From NCBI GenBank assembly GCA_003021045.1, contig PXRN01000009.1, forward strand, positions 1 through 64,000: a DNA stretch of 64,000 bases, written 5' to 3'. Numbering within the stretch: the stretch's first letter is position 1; the number at the start of each line of letters is the position of its first letter. Positions 1 through 8,503 of this stretch are shown here, piece after piece. The notes below the pieces were generated by a model that ran no database searches, was not told the DNA's origin, and worked only from the letters and a program-made list of their open reading frames with translations. The position numbers were made by a program, and so were the translations under genes. Origin of the DNA: Halobacteriales archaeon QS_4_69_34. GTDB lineage: Archaea > Halobacteriota > Halobacteria > Halobacteriales > Halococcaceae.

Positions 1-933
1 GATCGCGTCGGCGAACGTCCCCTCGCGCTCGCCGGCGAGCACCGCCTCGGTGATCCGCGCGGAGTCGCTCGCGACGTCCTCGACCCCGAGATCCTCGCTT
101 GCGAAGTCCATCCCGTACTCGGGGGTCTCGATCGTGAAGTCCTCCAGATCGCCGGCTTCACCCACGGCAACCGTCGTCGAGCCCGGCCGGATGTCGTCGT
201 ACCCCTCCATTCCCTGGAACATCACGACCCGGTCGACGTCCTGAGACTCACACGCTCCGAAGGTGTCGACGATGCGCTCGGCGAACGCGAGGTGATAGAA
301 GCTCCCGAGGTGGGTGCTCGCATTCGCGGGATTGGCGAGGGTTTCGATGGTGTTGACGAACGTCCGCACGCCCATCGTCTCGCGGCGATCTTCGAGCGCT
401 ACCATGCCCGGGTTGAACGCGGGCTGGTAGTAGAAGCCAAAGCCCGTCTCGTCGGTCATGGCCGCGCTCTCCTCCGGGTCGAGTTCGGTCCGCACGCCGA
501 GGTCGTCGAGGACGTGCTTGTAGGCCGTCGCCTTCTGGGTCGGCACGCGGTCGCCGCTGTGGGTCACCACCGGGGTGCCGGCCGCGGCGGCGACGACGCC
601 TGCGCCCACGCCGAGCAGTGCGGAGGTGTGCTTGCCGTCGTAGTTCGCCCCGCAGTCGACGGGATTGGCGTCGGGCGTGGCCGTCTCGACCGAGCGCTCG
701 CGCATGCGGTCGACGAACGCCGCGAGCTCCTCGGGCGTGTTTCGCTTCCAGCGATTCGCCAACCAGAACGCGCCCAGCGTGGTGGGATCGGGCTCGCCGT
801 CGAGGATCCGATCGAACGCCTCGCCGGCCTGCACACGCGTCATGTCGTCGGCGGACTTGTGTCCCGAGCCGACGACCTCGGTCATCAGCCGCTTCAGGGG
901 CCACTCGCCGTACCGTTCGGTCGCCTGAGCCAT
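1..933 (-). CDS. TrpD-like glycosyltransferase family 3 protein (3' end cut by window)
   Basis: The 311 visible codons run from an ATG at 931-933 to the window edge, so the C-terminus is missing. The layout is that of the anthranilate phosphoribosyltransferase superfamily: a helical N-terminal domain (residues 1-80) with the family pattern of helices before the glycine-rich loop, then an alpha/beta domain. At the place where TrpD carries GTGGD, this protein reads CGANYDGKHTS (residues 94-104), followed by an alanine-rich helix and a THSGDR stretch resembling the KHGNR motif. The changed loop suggests a TrpD2-like paralogue rather than the tryptophan enzyme; no other trp gene is nearby. The substrate is unknown. 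Family is fairly sure, function is not. Confidence 0.75.
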   Translation of the reverse strand, partial: MAQATERYGEWPLKRLMTEVVGSGHKSADDMTRVQAGEAFDRILDGEPDPTTLGAFWLANRWKRNTPEELAAFVDRMRERSVETATPDANPVDCGANYDGKHTSALLGVGAGVVAAAAGTPVVTHSGDRVPTQKATAYKHVLDDLGVRTELDPEESAAMTDETGFGFYYQPAFNPGMVALEDRRETMGVRTFVNTIETLANPANASTHLGSFYHLAFAERIVDTFGACESQDVDRVVMFQGMEGYDDIRPGSTTVAVGEAGDLEDFTIETPEYGMDFASEDLGVEDVASDSARITEAVLAGEREGTFADAI

Positions 934-1423
934 ATCCCGTGTCGGGGCGCTTGGGCCAAAAGGCTCCCGCTCCCGTCGGCGGTGGCCGGCGCGTGGCGTG
1001 CGCGCCGCGTGGGCGCGCCGGCCGTGCGAGGGATGGGGGAGCGCGGTACGAGGGACGAGCACCTCGATGCGAGGGGGAAGATGACCCGCGAGCGACGCGA
1101 GGGCCGCGACGGGGCCCTTGTCGGTGGCCCGGGCGAGCGAGTCGGCTGGGGAGGGGGCGGGCTGTCGGTCACAGAGCTGAGCGGTGCGGTTTCTCGGGTG
1201 TATCGGCGCTCGCGGACCGCGTCTTCGCTCGAATCGATCCGACCACCCGAGGCGCGAATCACCCTCCCATCCGCGGTCCGCATCCGATCGGCTCCCGGTC
1301 GCGGTCGGACTCGTCGTCTCGCCGGCGTGACCCGTGCCGTCTTCGAGCGTCGGCGACGCCGAACACCGCTTGTCGACTACCGGAACCGACAACCAATAGA
1401 TGCGCCAGCCCCAGAGGGCGGTA
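934..1423. other. 490-bp divergent intergenic region
   Basis: This lies between the TrpD-like gene and the siroheme decarboxylase gene and should hold both promoters. An AT-richer patch AACCAATAGA at 1391-1400 sits about 29 bases before the ATG at 1424, a TATA-box spacing that would give a leaderless or nearly leaderless transcript. The rest is GC-rich sequence in which I recognise no gene or RNA. Confidence 0.5.
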
Positions 1424-2572
1424 ATGAGCGCGCCCGAGGGCGGGGAGGACTGGCGGGCCGACCTCGACGCCGTCGACGCCCGGCTGCTGGACGAGTACCA
1501 GAGCGGGATCCCCGTCGAGGAGCGCCCCTTTCGCGCCGTGGGGGAGACGCTCGGCGCGAGCGAGCAAGAGGTGCTCGCGCGGATCGAGCGCCTCCGCGAC
1601 CGGGGGATCGTCCGCCGGTTCGGAGCGGTTCTCAATCCGCCGGTGATCGGCTCCTCGACGCTCGCGGCCCTCAACGCACCCGAGGACCGCTTCGCGGAGA
1701 TCGCGGAGATCGTGAACGGCTACCGGCAGGTCAACCACAACTACCGCCGCGACCACGACTGGAACGTGTGGTTCGTCGTCACGGCCGGCTCGCGGGCGAC
1801 CCGCGACCGCGTTCTCGACGAGATCGAGGCCCGGACCGGCTGTGCGGTGCTCCGGCTCCCGATGCTGACGGACTACTACATCGACCTCGAGTTCCCCGTG
1901 GTCAACGCCGACCGCTTCGCGCGCGAGAGCACCGCGGCACTCCCGACCTCGGGAACGCCGGGCGCGGAGCGAGCGCGCGCGAACGGGGCGGGAGCCGAGG
2001 ACGCCGACCGGCCGACCGAGGGGACCGAGGCGAGCGCCGACGGGGCCGGAGCGAGCGCCACCCGGATCGCCGAGGACGCTGTCGGCGGGCTCTCGGCGCT
2101 GGAGGTCGATGTACTGTTGGCCATCCAGGACGGCCTCCCGCTCACGGCGACCCCGTACCGGGACGTCGCAAGCGGGATCGATGCCCCAGGACGGGAGGTG
2201 CTCGCCGCGATCGAGCACCTGCTCGACGACGAGTGTATCAAGCGGATCGGCTGCGTGGTGAACCACGTCCGGACGGGCTTCGACGCGAACTGCATGGTCG
2301 TCTGGGACGTACCCGACGCCGAACTCGACGCGCGCGGAACCGCCGTGGGCGCGCTGCCCTCCGTCACGCTGTGCTATCACCGCCCGCGCCGGCCCGAGCA
2401 GGACTGGCCGTACAACCTGTTCACCATGATCCACGGCCGGGACCCCGACGCGGTGGCGGCGGAGATCGACGCGCTCGCCGCCGAACACCTCCCCTTCCCC
2501 CACGAGCGCCTCCACTCGACCGCGACGCTGAAACAGACCGGCGCGCGCTACGAGGAACTCGTCAGCGGGTGA
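1424..2572 (+). CDS. ahbAB: Siroheme decarboxylase, AhbA-AhbB fusion (Lrp/AsnC-like fold)
   Basis: The protein (382 aa) contains two copies of the AsnC/Lrp-type HTH plus ferredoxin-like module, joined by an acidic linker near residues 160-215. It matches the siroheme decarboxylase subunits AhbA and AhbB, which remove the acetate side-chain carboxylates of siroheme to give 12,18-didecarboxysiroheme in the alternative haem pathway of archaea and sulfate reducers. Motifs include HNYRRDHDWNVWF in the first half and CYHR...WPYNLF...HG in the second, the latter typical of AhbB/NirH-type proteins. A start at 1400 is also open, but the ATG at 1424 follows a GAGGGCGG-like site and is 29 bases behind a TATA-like patch. 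In other organisms the two subunits are often separate genes. A heme d1 role is less likely since no nir genes are present. Confidence 0.85.
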   Translation: MSAPEGGEDWRADLDAVDARLLDEYQSGIPVEERPFRAVGETLGASEQEVLARIERLRDRGIVRRFGAVLNPPVIGSSTLAALNAPEDRFAEIAEIVNGYRQVNHNYRRDHDWNVWFVVTAGSRATRDRVLDEIEARTGCAVLRLPMLTDYYIDLEFPVVNADRFARESTAALPTSGTPGAERARANGAGAEDADRPTEGTEASADGAGASATRIAEDAVGGLSALEVDVLLAIQDGLPLTATPYRDVASGIDAPGREVLAAIEHLLDDECIKRIGCVVNHVRTGFDANCMVVWDVPDAELDARGTAVGALPSVTLCYHRPRRPEQDWPYNLFTMIHGRDPDAVAAEIDALAAEHLPFPHERLHSTATLKQTGARYEELVSG

Positions 2573-2715
2573 CCGGGAAACCGGACCGGGTGACCGACAC
2601 ATGGGCGACGGGTGACCGGCCGACACGCGGACGACGGTCGCGGTGGCGTCGCTCCCGCTCGCGTCGCTTCCGTTCGGCCGTGTCGCCCCGAGAACCGCGG
2701 CGAACGTGGCTCGCA

Positions 2716-3393
2716 CTACCCGCTCGACCTCCCGAGCGTCAGCTCCGGGAGGTGGTTTCGCACGAGATCAATCGCCGTCCGTGGGTCGGACAGGTCGGCC
2801 GATGGAAGGGTGTAGACCGGGACGTCGAGCATCCGTTCGAGCGCGTTCGGGTTGGTCCGCTCGGCGACGGTTTCGCCCTCGAACCCGTTGAGGACGACGG
2901 CCCGCACCCCGACGGCTCGCCGTTCGAGCGCTTCGACCGTGAGCGCGGTGTGATTGAGCGTCCCCAGTCCGGAACGGGCGACGACCACCGTCGATACGCC
3001 GAGGTCGGCGGCGAGGTCGACGACCTCCCTGTCGGCGGTCAGCGGCACCCTGAGGCCGCCGATGCCCTCGACGACGCCGACGTCGGCGCTCGCGAGCGCA
3101 CGCTCACAGCCCGATCGGATCGTCGGGTACGACAGCGTCCGCCCCGCCTCGCGGGCGGCGACGGCGGGGGCCAGCGGCGGTGCGAGCCGTTCGATACAGG
3201 TCGCCGCCCGCGCGGTGTCGCAGGCCTCGGCGACCCAGCCCGCGTCGTCGTCGGGCGGGTAGCCGGTCTGGACCGGCTTGATCGCGCGGGCGTCGACGCC
3301 CGCCGCGTGGAGCCGGCCGACCAGCCCGGCGGTGACGACCGTCTTCCCGACGCCCGTGTCGGTCCCGACGACCGCGAGCGAGGAACGGCTCAC
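2716..3393 (-). CDS. bioD: ATP-dependent dethiobiotin synthetase
   Basis: BioD closes the ureido ring of 7,8-diaminopelargonate with CO2 and ATP to form dethiobiotin, the penultimate step of biotin synthesis. The 225-aa protein has the P-loop GTDTGVGKT at residues 10-18, KPVQTG near residue 39 and the EGIGGLRVPL variant of the family's EGAGG-VPL motif. The start is a GTG at 3391-3393 that overlaps the bioF stop codon (GTGA), so translation is probably coupled. It is the last gene of the bioB-(BioU-like)-bioF-bioD operon. A longer in-frame ORF upstream is only antisense read-through of bioF. Confidence 0.95.
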   Translation of the reverse strand: MSRSSLAVVGTDTGVGKTVVTAGLVGRLHAAGVDARAIKPVQTGYPPDDDAGWVAEACDTARAATCIERLAPPLAPAVAAREAGRTLSYPTIRSGCERALASADVGVVEGIGGLRVPLTADREVVDLAADLGVSTVVVARSGLGTLNHTALTVEALERRAVGVRAVVLNGFEGETVAERTNPNALERMLDVPVYTLPSADLSDPRTAIDLVRNHLPELTLGRSSG

Positions 3394-4628
3394 AGCACCC
3401 CAACCGCCCGTCCGGCGGCCTCGAAGGCGGCCAGACACCGGTCGATCGCCCTCTCGGTGTGGGTCGCCATCGGCGCGACGCGGATGCGGCTGGTGCCCTC
3501 GGGTACCGTCGGCGGGCGGACGGCCGGCGCGACCACGCCCCGCTCGCGGAGCGCTGCGGCGAGCGCCACCGCGTCCGCACGGTCGCCGACGACGACGGGG
3601 AGGATCTGCGTCTCGCCCCATACCGTATAGCCCATCGCGGCGAGCCCCTCGCGCAGGCGCTCGGCGTGCTCCCAGAGGCGGGCGCGCCGATCGTCGTCGG
3701 TCCGGGCGACGTGGAGGGCCGCACGCGCCGCGCCCGCGGCCGGCGGAGCCAGCCCCGTCGAGAAGACGAACGACCGCGCCGCGTTCGAGAGGTGCTCGAT
3801 CAGCGGCTCGCTCCCGGCGACGTACCCGCCCTGGCTCGCCAGCGCCTTCGAGAGCGTCCCCATCCGGATCTGGATTCGGTCGGCGAGTCCCTCCCGCTCG
3901 ACGATGCCGCCGCCCTCCTCGTGGAGACCCGTCGCGTGTGCCTCGTCGACCAGCAGCCACGCGCCGTGGCGCTCGGCCACCGCACAGAGGGCGGTCAGGG
4001 GCGCGACGTCCCCGTCCATACTGAACACGGAGTCGGTGACGACGAGCCAGCTCCCCTCGTTCGTCTCCCGCCGGGCCATCGCGTCCGCGAGCGCGTCGGC
4101 GTCGCAGTGGTCGTAGACGACGGTCTCCGCCCCCGAGAGCCGACAGCCATCGACGATGCTCGCGTGGTTGGCCGCGTCCGAGAAGACCACGTCCGGCGAG
4201 AGCGCCGCGATCGTGCCGACGTTCGTCGCGTAGCCCGAGGAGAACACGAGCGCGCGCTCGGCGTCCTTCGCGGCCGCGAGGTCACGCTCCAGCGCGCGGT
4301 GGGCGCCCGTATCGCCCGTGAGAAGCCGGCTCGCCCCCGCGCCGGCACCGACCGTCGTCGCCGCCTCGGCGGCCGCTCGTCCGACCCGCTCGTCGCCGGC
4401 CAGCCCGAGGTAGTCGTTCGCCGCGAAGATCAGTTCCTCCGCGCCGTAGGACGGCTCCCCGCCTCTCGGGTCGGGCGCTCTCCGCGAGCGCGACGCGACG
4501 CGATCGACGGGCTGGCGGTCGCGCCGGAGCCCGCGGGCCTCGCGCTCGGCGAGGCGGGCCGCGGGGTCGAAGCCGTGGTCGGCCGTCCCCGTCTCGCGGT
4601 CGGCGTGTGGGCCCGTCTCCGCTCCCAT
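3390..4628 (-). CDS. bioF: 8-amino-7-oxononanoate synthase
   Basis: This 412-aa PLP enzyme condenses pimeloyl thioester with L-alanine to 8-amino-7-oxononanoate (KAPA). It shows the alpha-oxoamine synthase hallmarks: NDYLGLAG near the N-terminus, SDAANHASIVDG, DEAHATGLHE, and the PLP lysine in TLSKALASQGG. The ATG at 4628 immediately follows the stop codon (TAG at 4629-4631) of the upstream gene, and the 3' end overlaps bioD by four bases. The N-terminal 40 residues are rich in charged residues and may not be conserved. No pimeloyl-supplying genes (bioC, bioH, bioW, bioI) are visible in the window. Confidence 0.94.
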   Translation of the reverse strand: MGAETGPHADRETGTADHGFDPAARLAEREARGLRRDRQPVDRVASRSRRAPDPRGGEPSYGAEELIFAANDYLGLAGDERVGRAAAEAATTVGAGAGASRLLTGDTGAHRALERDLAAAKDAERALVFSSGYATNVGTIAALSPDVVFSDAANHASIVDGCRLSGAETVVYDHCDADALADAMARRETNEGSWLVVTDSVFSMDGDVAPLTALCAVAERHGAWLLVDEAHATGLHEEGGGIVEREGLADRIQIRMGTLSKALASQGGYVAGSEPLIEHLSNAARSFVFSTGLAPPAAGAARAALHVARTDDDRRARLWEHAERLREGLAAMGYTVWGETQILPVVVGDRADAVALAAALRERGVVAPAVRPPTVPEGTSRIRVAPMATHTERAIDRCLAAFEAAGRAVGVL

Positions 4629-5654
4629 CTAGATCGGCATCAGTTCGGCCGGCCCGAACACGCCGTACTCGCCCGCTCGCTGTCGACGAATGCCGGCCTT
4701 CAGGTAGCCGAGCGCCGGGCCGTTGACGTTCGCTTCCATGCTGGTGGCGTCGTCCAGCGCGAACGTGTTCGTCCCGCGCTCGCCGTCGAACGTCCGGCCC
4801 GTGACCCGGACCGTCGTCGTGGTCGGCTTCTCCTCGGAACGCACGTCGAGGACCCCGCCGACCGTGACGTCGGCGGCGTCACAGATACCCGCCCGCTCCA
4901 GCAGGACGTCGTCGGCGTGCTCCATGTCCTCGAACTCGAGGACGCCGTCGTGTTCGTCGAGGAGCGCCTCGATCTCCCCGTCGCTCATCCCGCGGGCCGT
5001 CTCGATGTCGTAGCCGTCGAGGTGGGCGATGTCCTCGCGCACCGTCCCCCGGTTGTCCTCGTAGCCGGACTTGAGGCCGACGCCCCACCGGATCTCGACC
5101 TCTTCGACGTCGACGAACGACTGGGCTGCGATGGCCGCCGCACCGGTGAGAAAGCCCGGCGTCGCGCCGGCGCCGCAGACGAAGGTGATGCCCGACGCTT
5201 CGAGGCGCTCCTCGCGCTCGTCGAGCAAGCCGATGACCCGCGAGCGCTTGAGCACGTCGACGAGCACGCCCGCGTACTCCGCGTCGGCGAACCGCTCGGC
5301 GAGCCGCGGGATGAAGTCGTGCTCGAAGTTCGGCAGCGCGACGAGTACGGCGTCGATGCCCTCGCTCGCCGCGATGACGTCCTCGATCGGCGCTCCCGTG
5401 GGCTCGGCCTGTGTCGACGCCGCGACGCCCGTCGCCCCGCCGTGCTGTTTGACCGCGGCCACACCGCCGTCGCTCGCGACGGCCCCCTCCGTGGCGGCGA
5501 GCAGTTCGTCCACGTCGAGCCCGTCGCGGTCGATCGCCACGCCGTTGCGATCACAGGCCGCGACCGGCGTGAGTGCCGGTTCGTGTCTCGCGACGTCGAG
5601 TGCTCGTCGACCGATGCCTCCGGTGCCGAGTACGGCGAAGTTCACGTCGTCCAT
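4629..5654 (-). CDS. bioU: NAD(P)-binding dehydrogenase-like protein of the biotin operon, BioU candidate
   Basis: The 341-aa product begins with a Rossmann nucleotide-binding loop (AVLGTGGIGRRAL, residues 7-19) and resembles saccharopine/homoserine-dehydrogenase-like oxidoreductases. It sits exactly between bioB and bioF, where the DAPA aminotransferase bioA would be expected, and no bioA is present. Cyanobacterial BioU is a saccharopine-dehydrogenase-like protein that makes 7,8-diaminopelargonate by donating the amino group of its own lysine; that fold plus this position makes BioU the best guess. There are only five lysines (69, 136, and three later); K136 in DVLKRSRVI is a natural candidate donor to compare. 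The ATG at 5654 is chosen because the 43 codons upstream look non-coding. The fold is well supported; the BioU role is inference. Confidence 0.7.
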   Translation of the reverse strand: MDDVNFAVLGTGGIGRRALDVARHEPALTPVAACDRNGVAIDRDGLDVDELLAATEGAVASDGGVAAVKQHGGATGVAASTQAEPTGAPIEDVIAASEGIDAVLVALPNFEHDFIPRLAERFADAEYAGVLVDVLKRSRVIGLLDEREERLEASGITFVCGAGATPGFLTGAAAIAAQSFVDVEEVEIRWGVGLKSGYEDNRGTVREDIAHLDGYDIETARGMSDGEIEALLDEHDGVLEFEDMEHADDVLLERAGICDAADVTVGGVLDVRSEEKPTTTTVRVTGRTFDGERGTNTFALDDATSMEANVNGPALGYLKAGIRRQRAGEYGVFGPAELMPI

Positions 5655-5789
5655 TGTTCGTCGGTATCTGATCGGTGTGATCGGTGTCGATGGTGGTTCG
5701 TGGCGCCGTCGACCGAGGTGAGCCCGCGACGGCCGATCATCGGGCCCGTCGATGCGACCGGCCCCTGATACGGTCGTCGTCACGTCGGT

Positions 5790-6929
5790 TCAGTCGCCCG
5801 TCTCCGCGTTGCTCGTCGCGGTCCCGGCGGCCGTCTCGACCCCCGAGTCCTCCGTCCCGCGGGCCTTGACCGTCTCGGGATCGAACGCGTTGGCGTCCAT
5901 GTTCGGGGCGAGTCCGGCCCGCTCGATGGCCCGGATGTCGTCGCCCGGCGACTGGCCCGCGGTGGTGAGGTAGTCGCCGGTCAGGACGCCGTCCGCGCCG
6001 GCCTCGAACGGCAGGTGCTGTTCGTCCGGCGCGAGGTTGACCTCGCGCCCGCCCGTCAGCCGAACCCGGGCGTGGGGGTGGAGCAGCCGATAGACGGCGA
6101 TCGTCTCGATCAGCGCCTCGGTGGTGATGGCCGCCGAGTCGCCGAACTCCTCGCCCAGCGGCGTCCCCGCGACGGGGTTGAGCACGTTCACCGGGAGCGA
6201 GGAGACGCCGATCTCCTGGAGCGCGATGGCCGCCTCCACGCGGTCGGCCGGCGTCTCGCCCATCCCGAGGATGACGCCCGCACAGAGGTCCATCCCCGCC
6301 GCCTTCGCGCGTTCGAGCGTCCGCACGCGGTCCTCGAAGGCGTGCGAGTCAACGATCTCGGGGAAGAACCGCGGGGAGGTTTCGATGTTGTGGTTGTAGT
6401 GGTTGATGCCCTCCGCGGCGAGGATTTCGGCTTCCTCCTCGGTCAGGATGCCGAGGCTGGCGTCGGCCTCGACGTCGGTCTCCTCGCGCACCAGCCGGAT
6501 GGCCCGAAGCACCTCAGCCCACTCCTCCGGACGGTGCTCCTTGCTGACGCCCTTCTCGGCGACGACGATGCCGAAACGCTGTGCGCCGTCCCGCTCGGCC
6601 CGCTTGGCCGCACGGAGGATCTCCTCGGGGTCGAGGAAGCCGTAGGTGTCGATCCCGGTGTCGAAGTGGACCGACTGCGCACAGAACCCACAGTCCTCCG
6701 CGCAGTCACCGGCCTTGGCGTTCACGATGCTACAGGCGTCGACGGTGTCGTCGCCAAAGCGGGCCCGGACCGCATCGGCCGCCGCGGCGAGCTCCCCGAC
6801 GGGCTGGGCGAGCAGGGCCAGCCCGTCGGTCCGGTCGAGCGTCTCGCCGTCGAGCACGCGTGCCACCGCGTCGTCGATCGTTCGGTTGCCCGTCTCGTAA
6901 ACCACGTCCTTCAGAGCGGTTGACGACAT
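5790..6929 (-). CDS. bioB: Biotin synthase (radical SAM)
   Basis: BioB inserts sulfur into dethiobiotin using radical SAM chemistry. The 379-aa protein carries the radical SAM CxxxCxxC cluster as DCAEDCGFC with cysteines 76, 80 and 83, followed by the expected TIM-barrel motifs including NHNIETSPRFFPEIV and the C-terminal RLTGGREVN with the arginine that ligates the [2Fe-2S] cluster. It is the first gene of the biotin operon; a 135-base gap separates it from the next gene. The sequence just before the ATG is an AT-rich TTTTATT stretch. The C-terminal 25 residues are threonine/alanine-rich and probably disordered. Confidence 0.96.
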   Translation of the reverse strand: MSSTALKDVVYETGNRTIDDAVARVLDGETLDRTDGLALLAQPVGELAAAADAVRARFGDDTVDACSIVNAKAGDCAEDCGFCAQSVHFDTGIDTYGFLDPEEILRAAKRAERDGAQRFGIVVAEKGVSKEHRPEEWAEVLRAIRLVREETDVEADASLGILTEEEAEILAAEGINHYNHNIETSPRFFPEIVDSHAFEDRVRTLERAKAAGMDLCAGVILGMGETPADRVEAAIALQEIGVSSLPVNVLNPVAGTPLGEEFGDSAAITTEALIETIAVYRLLHPHARVRLTGGREVNLAPDEQHLPFEAGADGVLTGDYLTTAGQSPGDDIRAIERAGLAPNMDANAFDPETVKARGTEDSGVETAAGTATSNAETGD

Positions 6930-7077
6930 AATAAAACTTCGGGTAGCGGAACCGGGAGGGGCCGAGCGCGGTCGTACTCCGGGGCTCGACCGGCGTCTTC
7001 CCGCTCGTCGAGTGCCCTTCCGTCGACGCGAGCCGCCGTACGAGCGACGAGCGGCGTACAGGACGGCGGGTGCGGAC

Positions 7078-7335
7078 TCAGCGGCTCGCGGTCACGAACA
7101 GCATCGGGGCGATCATCAGCAGGGCGACGCCCAAAAAGAGGTAGTGTGGGGGGCCGTCGATGCTCGGCACCAGCATGAAGACGAGCCCGAACGTGACCCA
7201 CTGCAGCGAGAGCACCTTCACCGAGCGCTGGGCGAGCGCGGCGAGCGTGGCGAGGACGAACACGACGAGCAGCGCCTGCCCGAGGTTGTACTGGAGCAGG
7301 AAGTTGTCGACGACCTGCAACGGCGGCGCGAGCAT
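7078..7335 (-). CDS. Small integral membrane protein, three predicted helices
   Basis: The 85-aa product has hydrophobic segments at about residues 20-36, 44-57 and 66-81, separated by short polar loops. Starts and codon use are typical for this genome. I recognise it only as a type of small haloarchaeal membrane protein without known function. It lies 148 bases downstream of the bioB start on the same strand, so it is upstream of the biotin operon, but nothing in the sequence ties it to biotin (for example, it is much too short for BioY). Confidence 0.65.
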   Translation of the reverse strand: MLAPPLQVVDNFLLQYNLGQALLVVFVLATLAALAQRSVKVLSLQWVTFGLVFMLVPSIDGPPHYLFLGVALLMIAPMLFVTASR

Positions 7336-7494
7336 CCTTTCGCCCGATCGGCCCGTCGCCGGCTTCAACCTTCCGAAACCCCCGAGCCACCCGCTCGGTG
7401 GCCCGGCCCACCGTCGGGCTTCGGCGGCGACCGGTCGACCGGGGCGACCGCGAAACGCGAAAGCGTTTTTGCGACGAGCGCGCCTACCGCGTCC

Positions 7495-8163
7495 GTGCCC
7501 GACCCCGTCCCCGGGGACGTCGCGCGGTTCGTCCGCGCGGTCGGCCCCCAGCCCGACCCGCTGTTGGCAGAGATGGCCGCCCACGGCGAGGAGAGCGCGG
7601 TGCCGACCGTCGGCCCGGCGGTCGGGGGCTGGCTCGCGCTCCTCGCTCGACTGGCCGACGCCCGACGGGTCTTCGAGTTCGGCTCGGGCTTTGGCTACTC
7701 GGCGTACTGGTTCGCCCGCGTGCTGCCGGCCGACGGCGAGGTAGTGCTCACCGAGGTCGACGAGGGCGAGCTCGACCGGGCCCGCGAGTACTTCGAGCAG
7801 GGCGGCCTCGCCGACCGGGCGACCTTCGAGCACGGCGACGCGATCGAGACCGTCGCCGCGTACGAGGGGCCGTTCGACGCGGTGCTGGTCGACAACGAGA
7901 AGCACAGGTACGGCGAGGCGTTCGACGCCGTCCGGGAGAAAGTCCCCGCGGGGGGCGTCGTGATCGCGGACAACGTGGTCGGCGGCCCGATCGACTTCGA
8001 GGCTCTCGTTGGGATCGTCGCGGGCGAGGGAGATCCCGCGGCCGCGGACGCGGACACGCGCGGGGTCGCGGACTACCTCGCGCGCGTCCGCGCGGACCCC
8101 GACTTCGAGACGGCCGTCGTGCCGGTCGGCGAGGGGATCGCGGTGAGCCACCGGACGGACTGA
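7495..8163 (+). CDS. Class I SAM-dependent O-methyltransferase family protein
   Basis: The 222-aa protein has the O-methyltransferase family 3 layout: an N-terminal cap helix, the SAM-binding motif FEFGSGFGYSAYWFA near residue 60, the acidic turn TEVDEGEL, and the DAVLVDNEKHRY segment that corresponds to the metal/catechol-type active-site strand. GTG at 7495 is taken as start because the frame upstream is antisense to the neighbour. A GCGTTTTTGCG stretch about 25 bases before the start could serve as the promoter element. The substrate cannot be told; the gene is divergent from the small membrane protein. Confidence 0.82.
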   Translation: MPDPVPGDVARFVRAVGPQPDPLLAEMAAHGEESAVPTVGPAVGGWLALLARLADARRVFEFGSGFGYSAYWFARVLPADGEVVLTEVDEGELDRAREYFEQGGLADRATFEHGDAIETVAAYEGPFDAVLVDNEKHRYGEAFDAVREKVPAGGVVIADNVVGGPIDFEALVGIVAGEGDPAAADADTRGVADYLARVRADPDFETAVVPVGEGIAVSHRTD

Positions 8164-8218
8164 CGGCCCTGCAGCCGTGCGTCGTACGGATAGTGGTGGG
8201 CGTAGCTTCCGCCGTCGG

Positions 8219-8503
8219 TTACTGCTCGACGAGTTCGCCGAACCGCTCGATGGGGACGCCTTCCATCGTGTTCATGTCGAGGCCGTGTCGCTCGACGGCC
8301 AGCGAGAGCTCGAAGACGGTCCGACGGTCGGGAGCCTCGAAGACGAGCAGGAAGTCGTACCGGCCCAGCAGCGCGTAGGTCTCCCTGATCTCGGCGTCGA
8401 GCGCCTCCAGTTCGACGTTGACGTCGCCCCACAGCGAGGCGAGGTCGTGGAGGTCCTGAAACTCCGCGTCGGTGACTTCGACGAGCGCGACCCATGTCGG
8501 CAT
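8219..8503 (-). CDS. GYD domain protein
   Basis: The 94-aa product begins MPTWVALVEVTDAEFQDLHD and contains a ferredoxin-like alpha/beta fold with the LLGRYDFLLVFEAPD stretch that defines the GYD family. These small proteins occur widely in bacteria and archaea and their function is unknown; a ligand- or metabolite-binding role by analogy with dimeric alpha/beta barrel proteins is only a guess. The ATG at 8503 gives the usual family length; the ORF can be extended upstream but the added residues are arginine/serine-rich and look non-coding. Confidence 0.8.
   Translation of the reverse strand: MPTWVALVEVTDAEFQDLHDLASLWGDVNVELEALDAEIRETYALLGRYDFLLVFEAPDRRTVFELSLAVERHGLDMNTMEGVPIERFGELVEQ

Noticed and set aside
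292..3630. Very long plus-strand ORF (1112 codons)
   Set aside because: It is antisense to the TrpD-like, bioD and bioF genes and overlaps ahbAB in another frame; it is arginine-rich, unlike haloarchaeal proteins.
3459..5768. Long plus-strand ORF (769 codons)
   Set aside because: It is the antisense shadow of bioF and the BioU-like gene, which have clear family motifs on the other strand.
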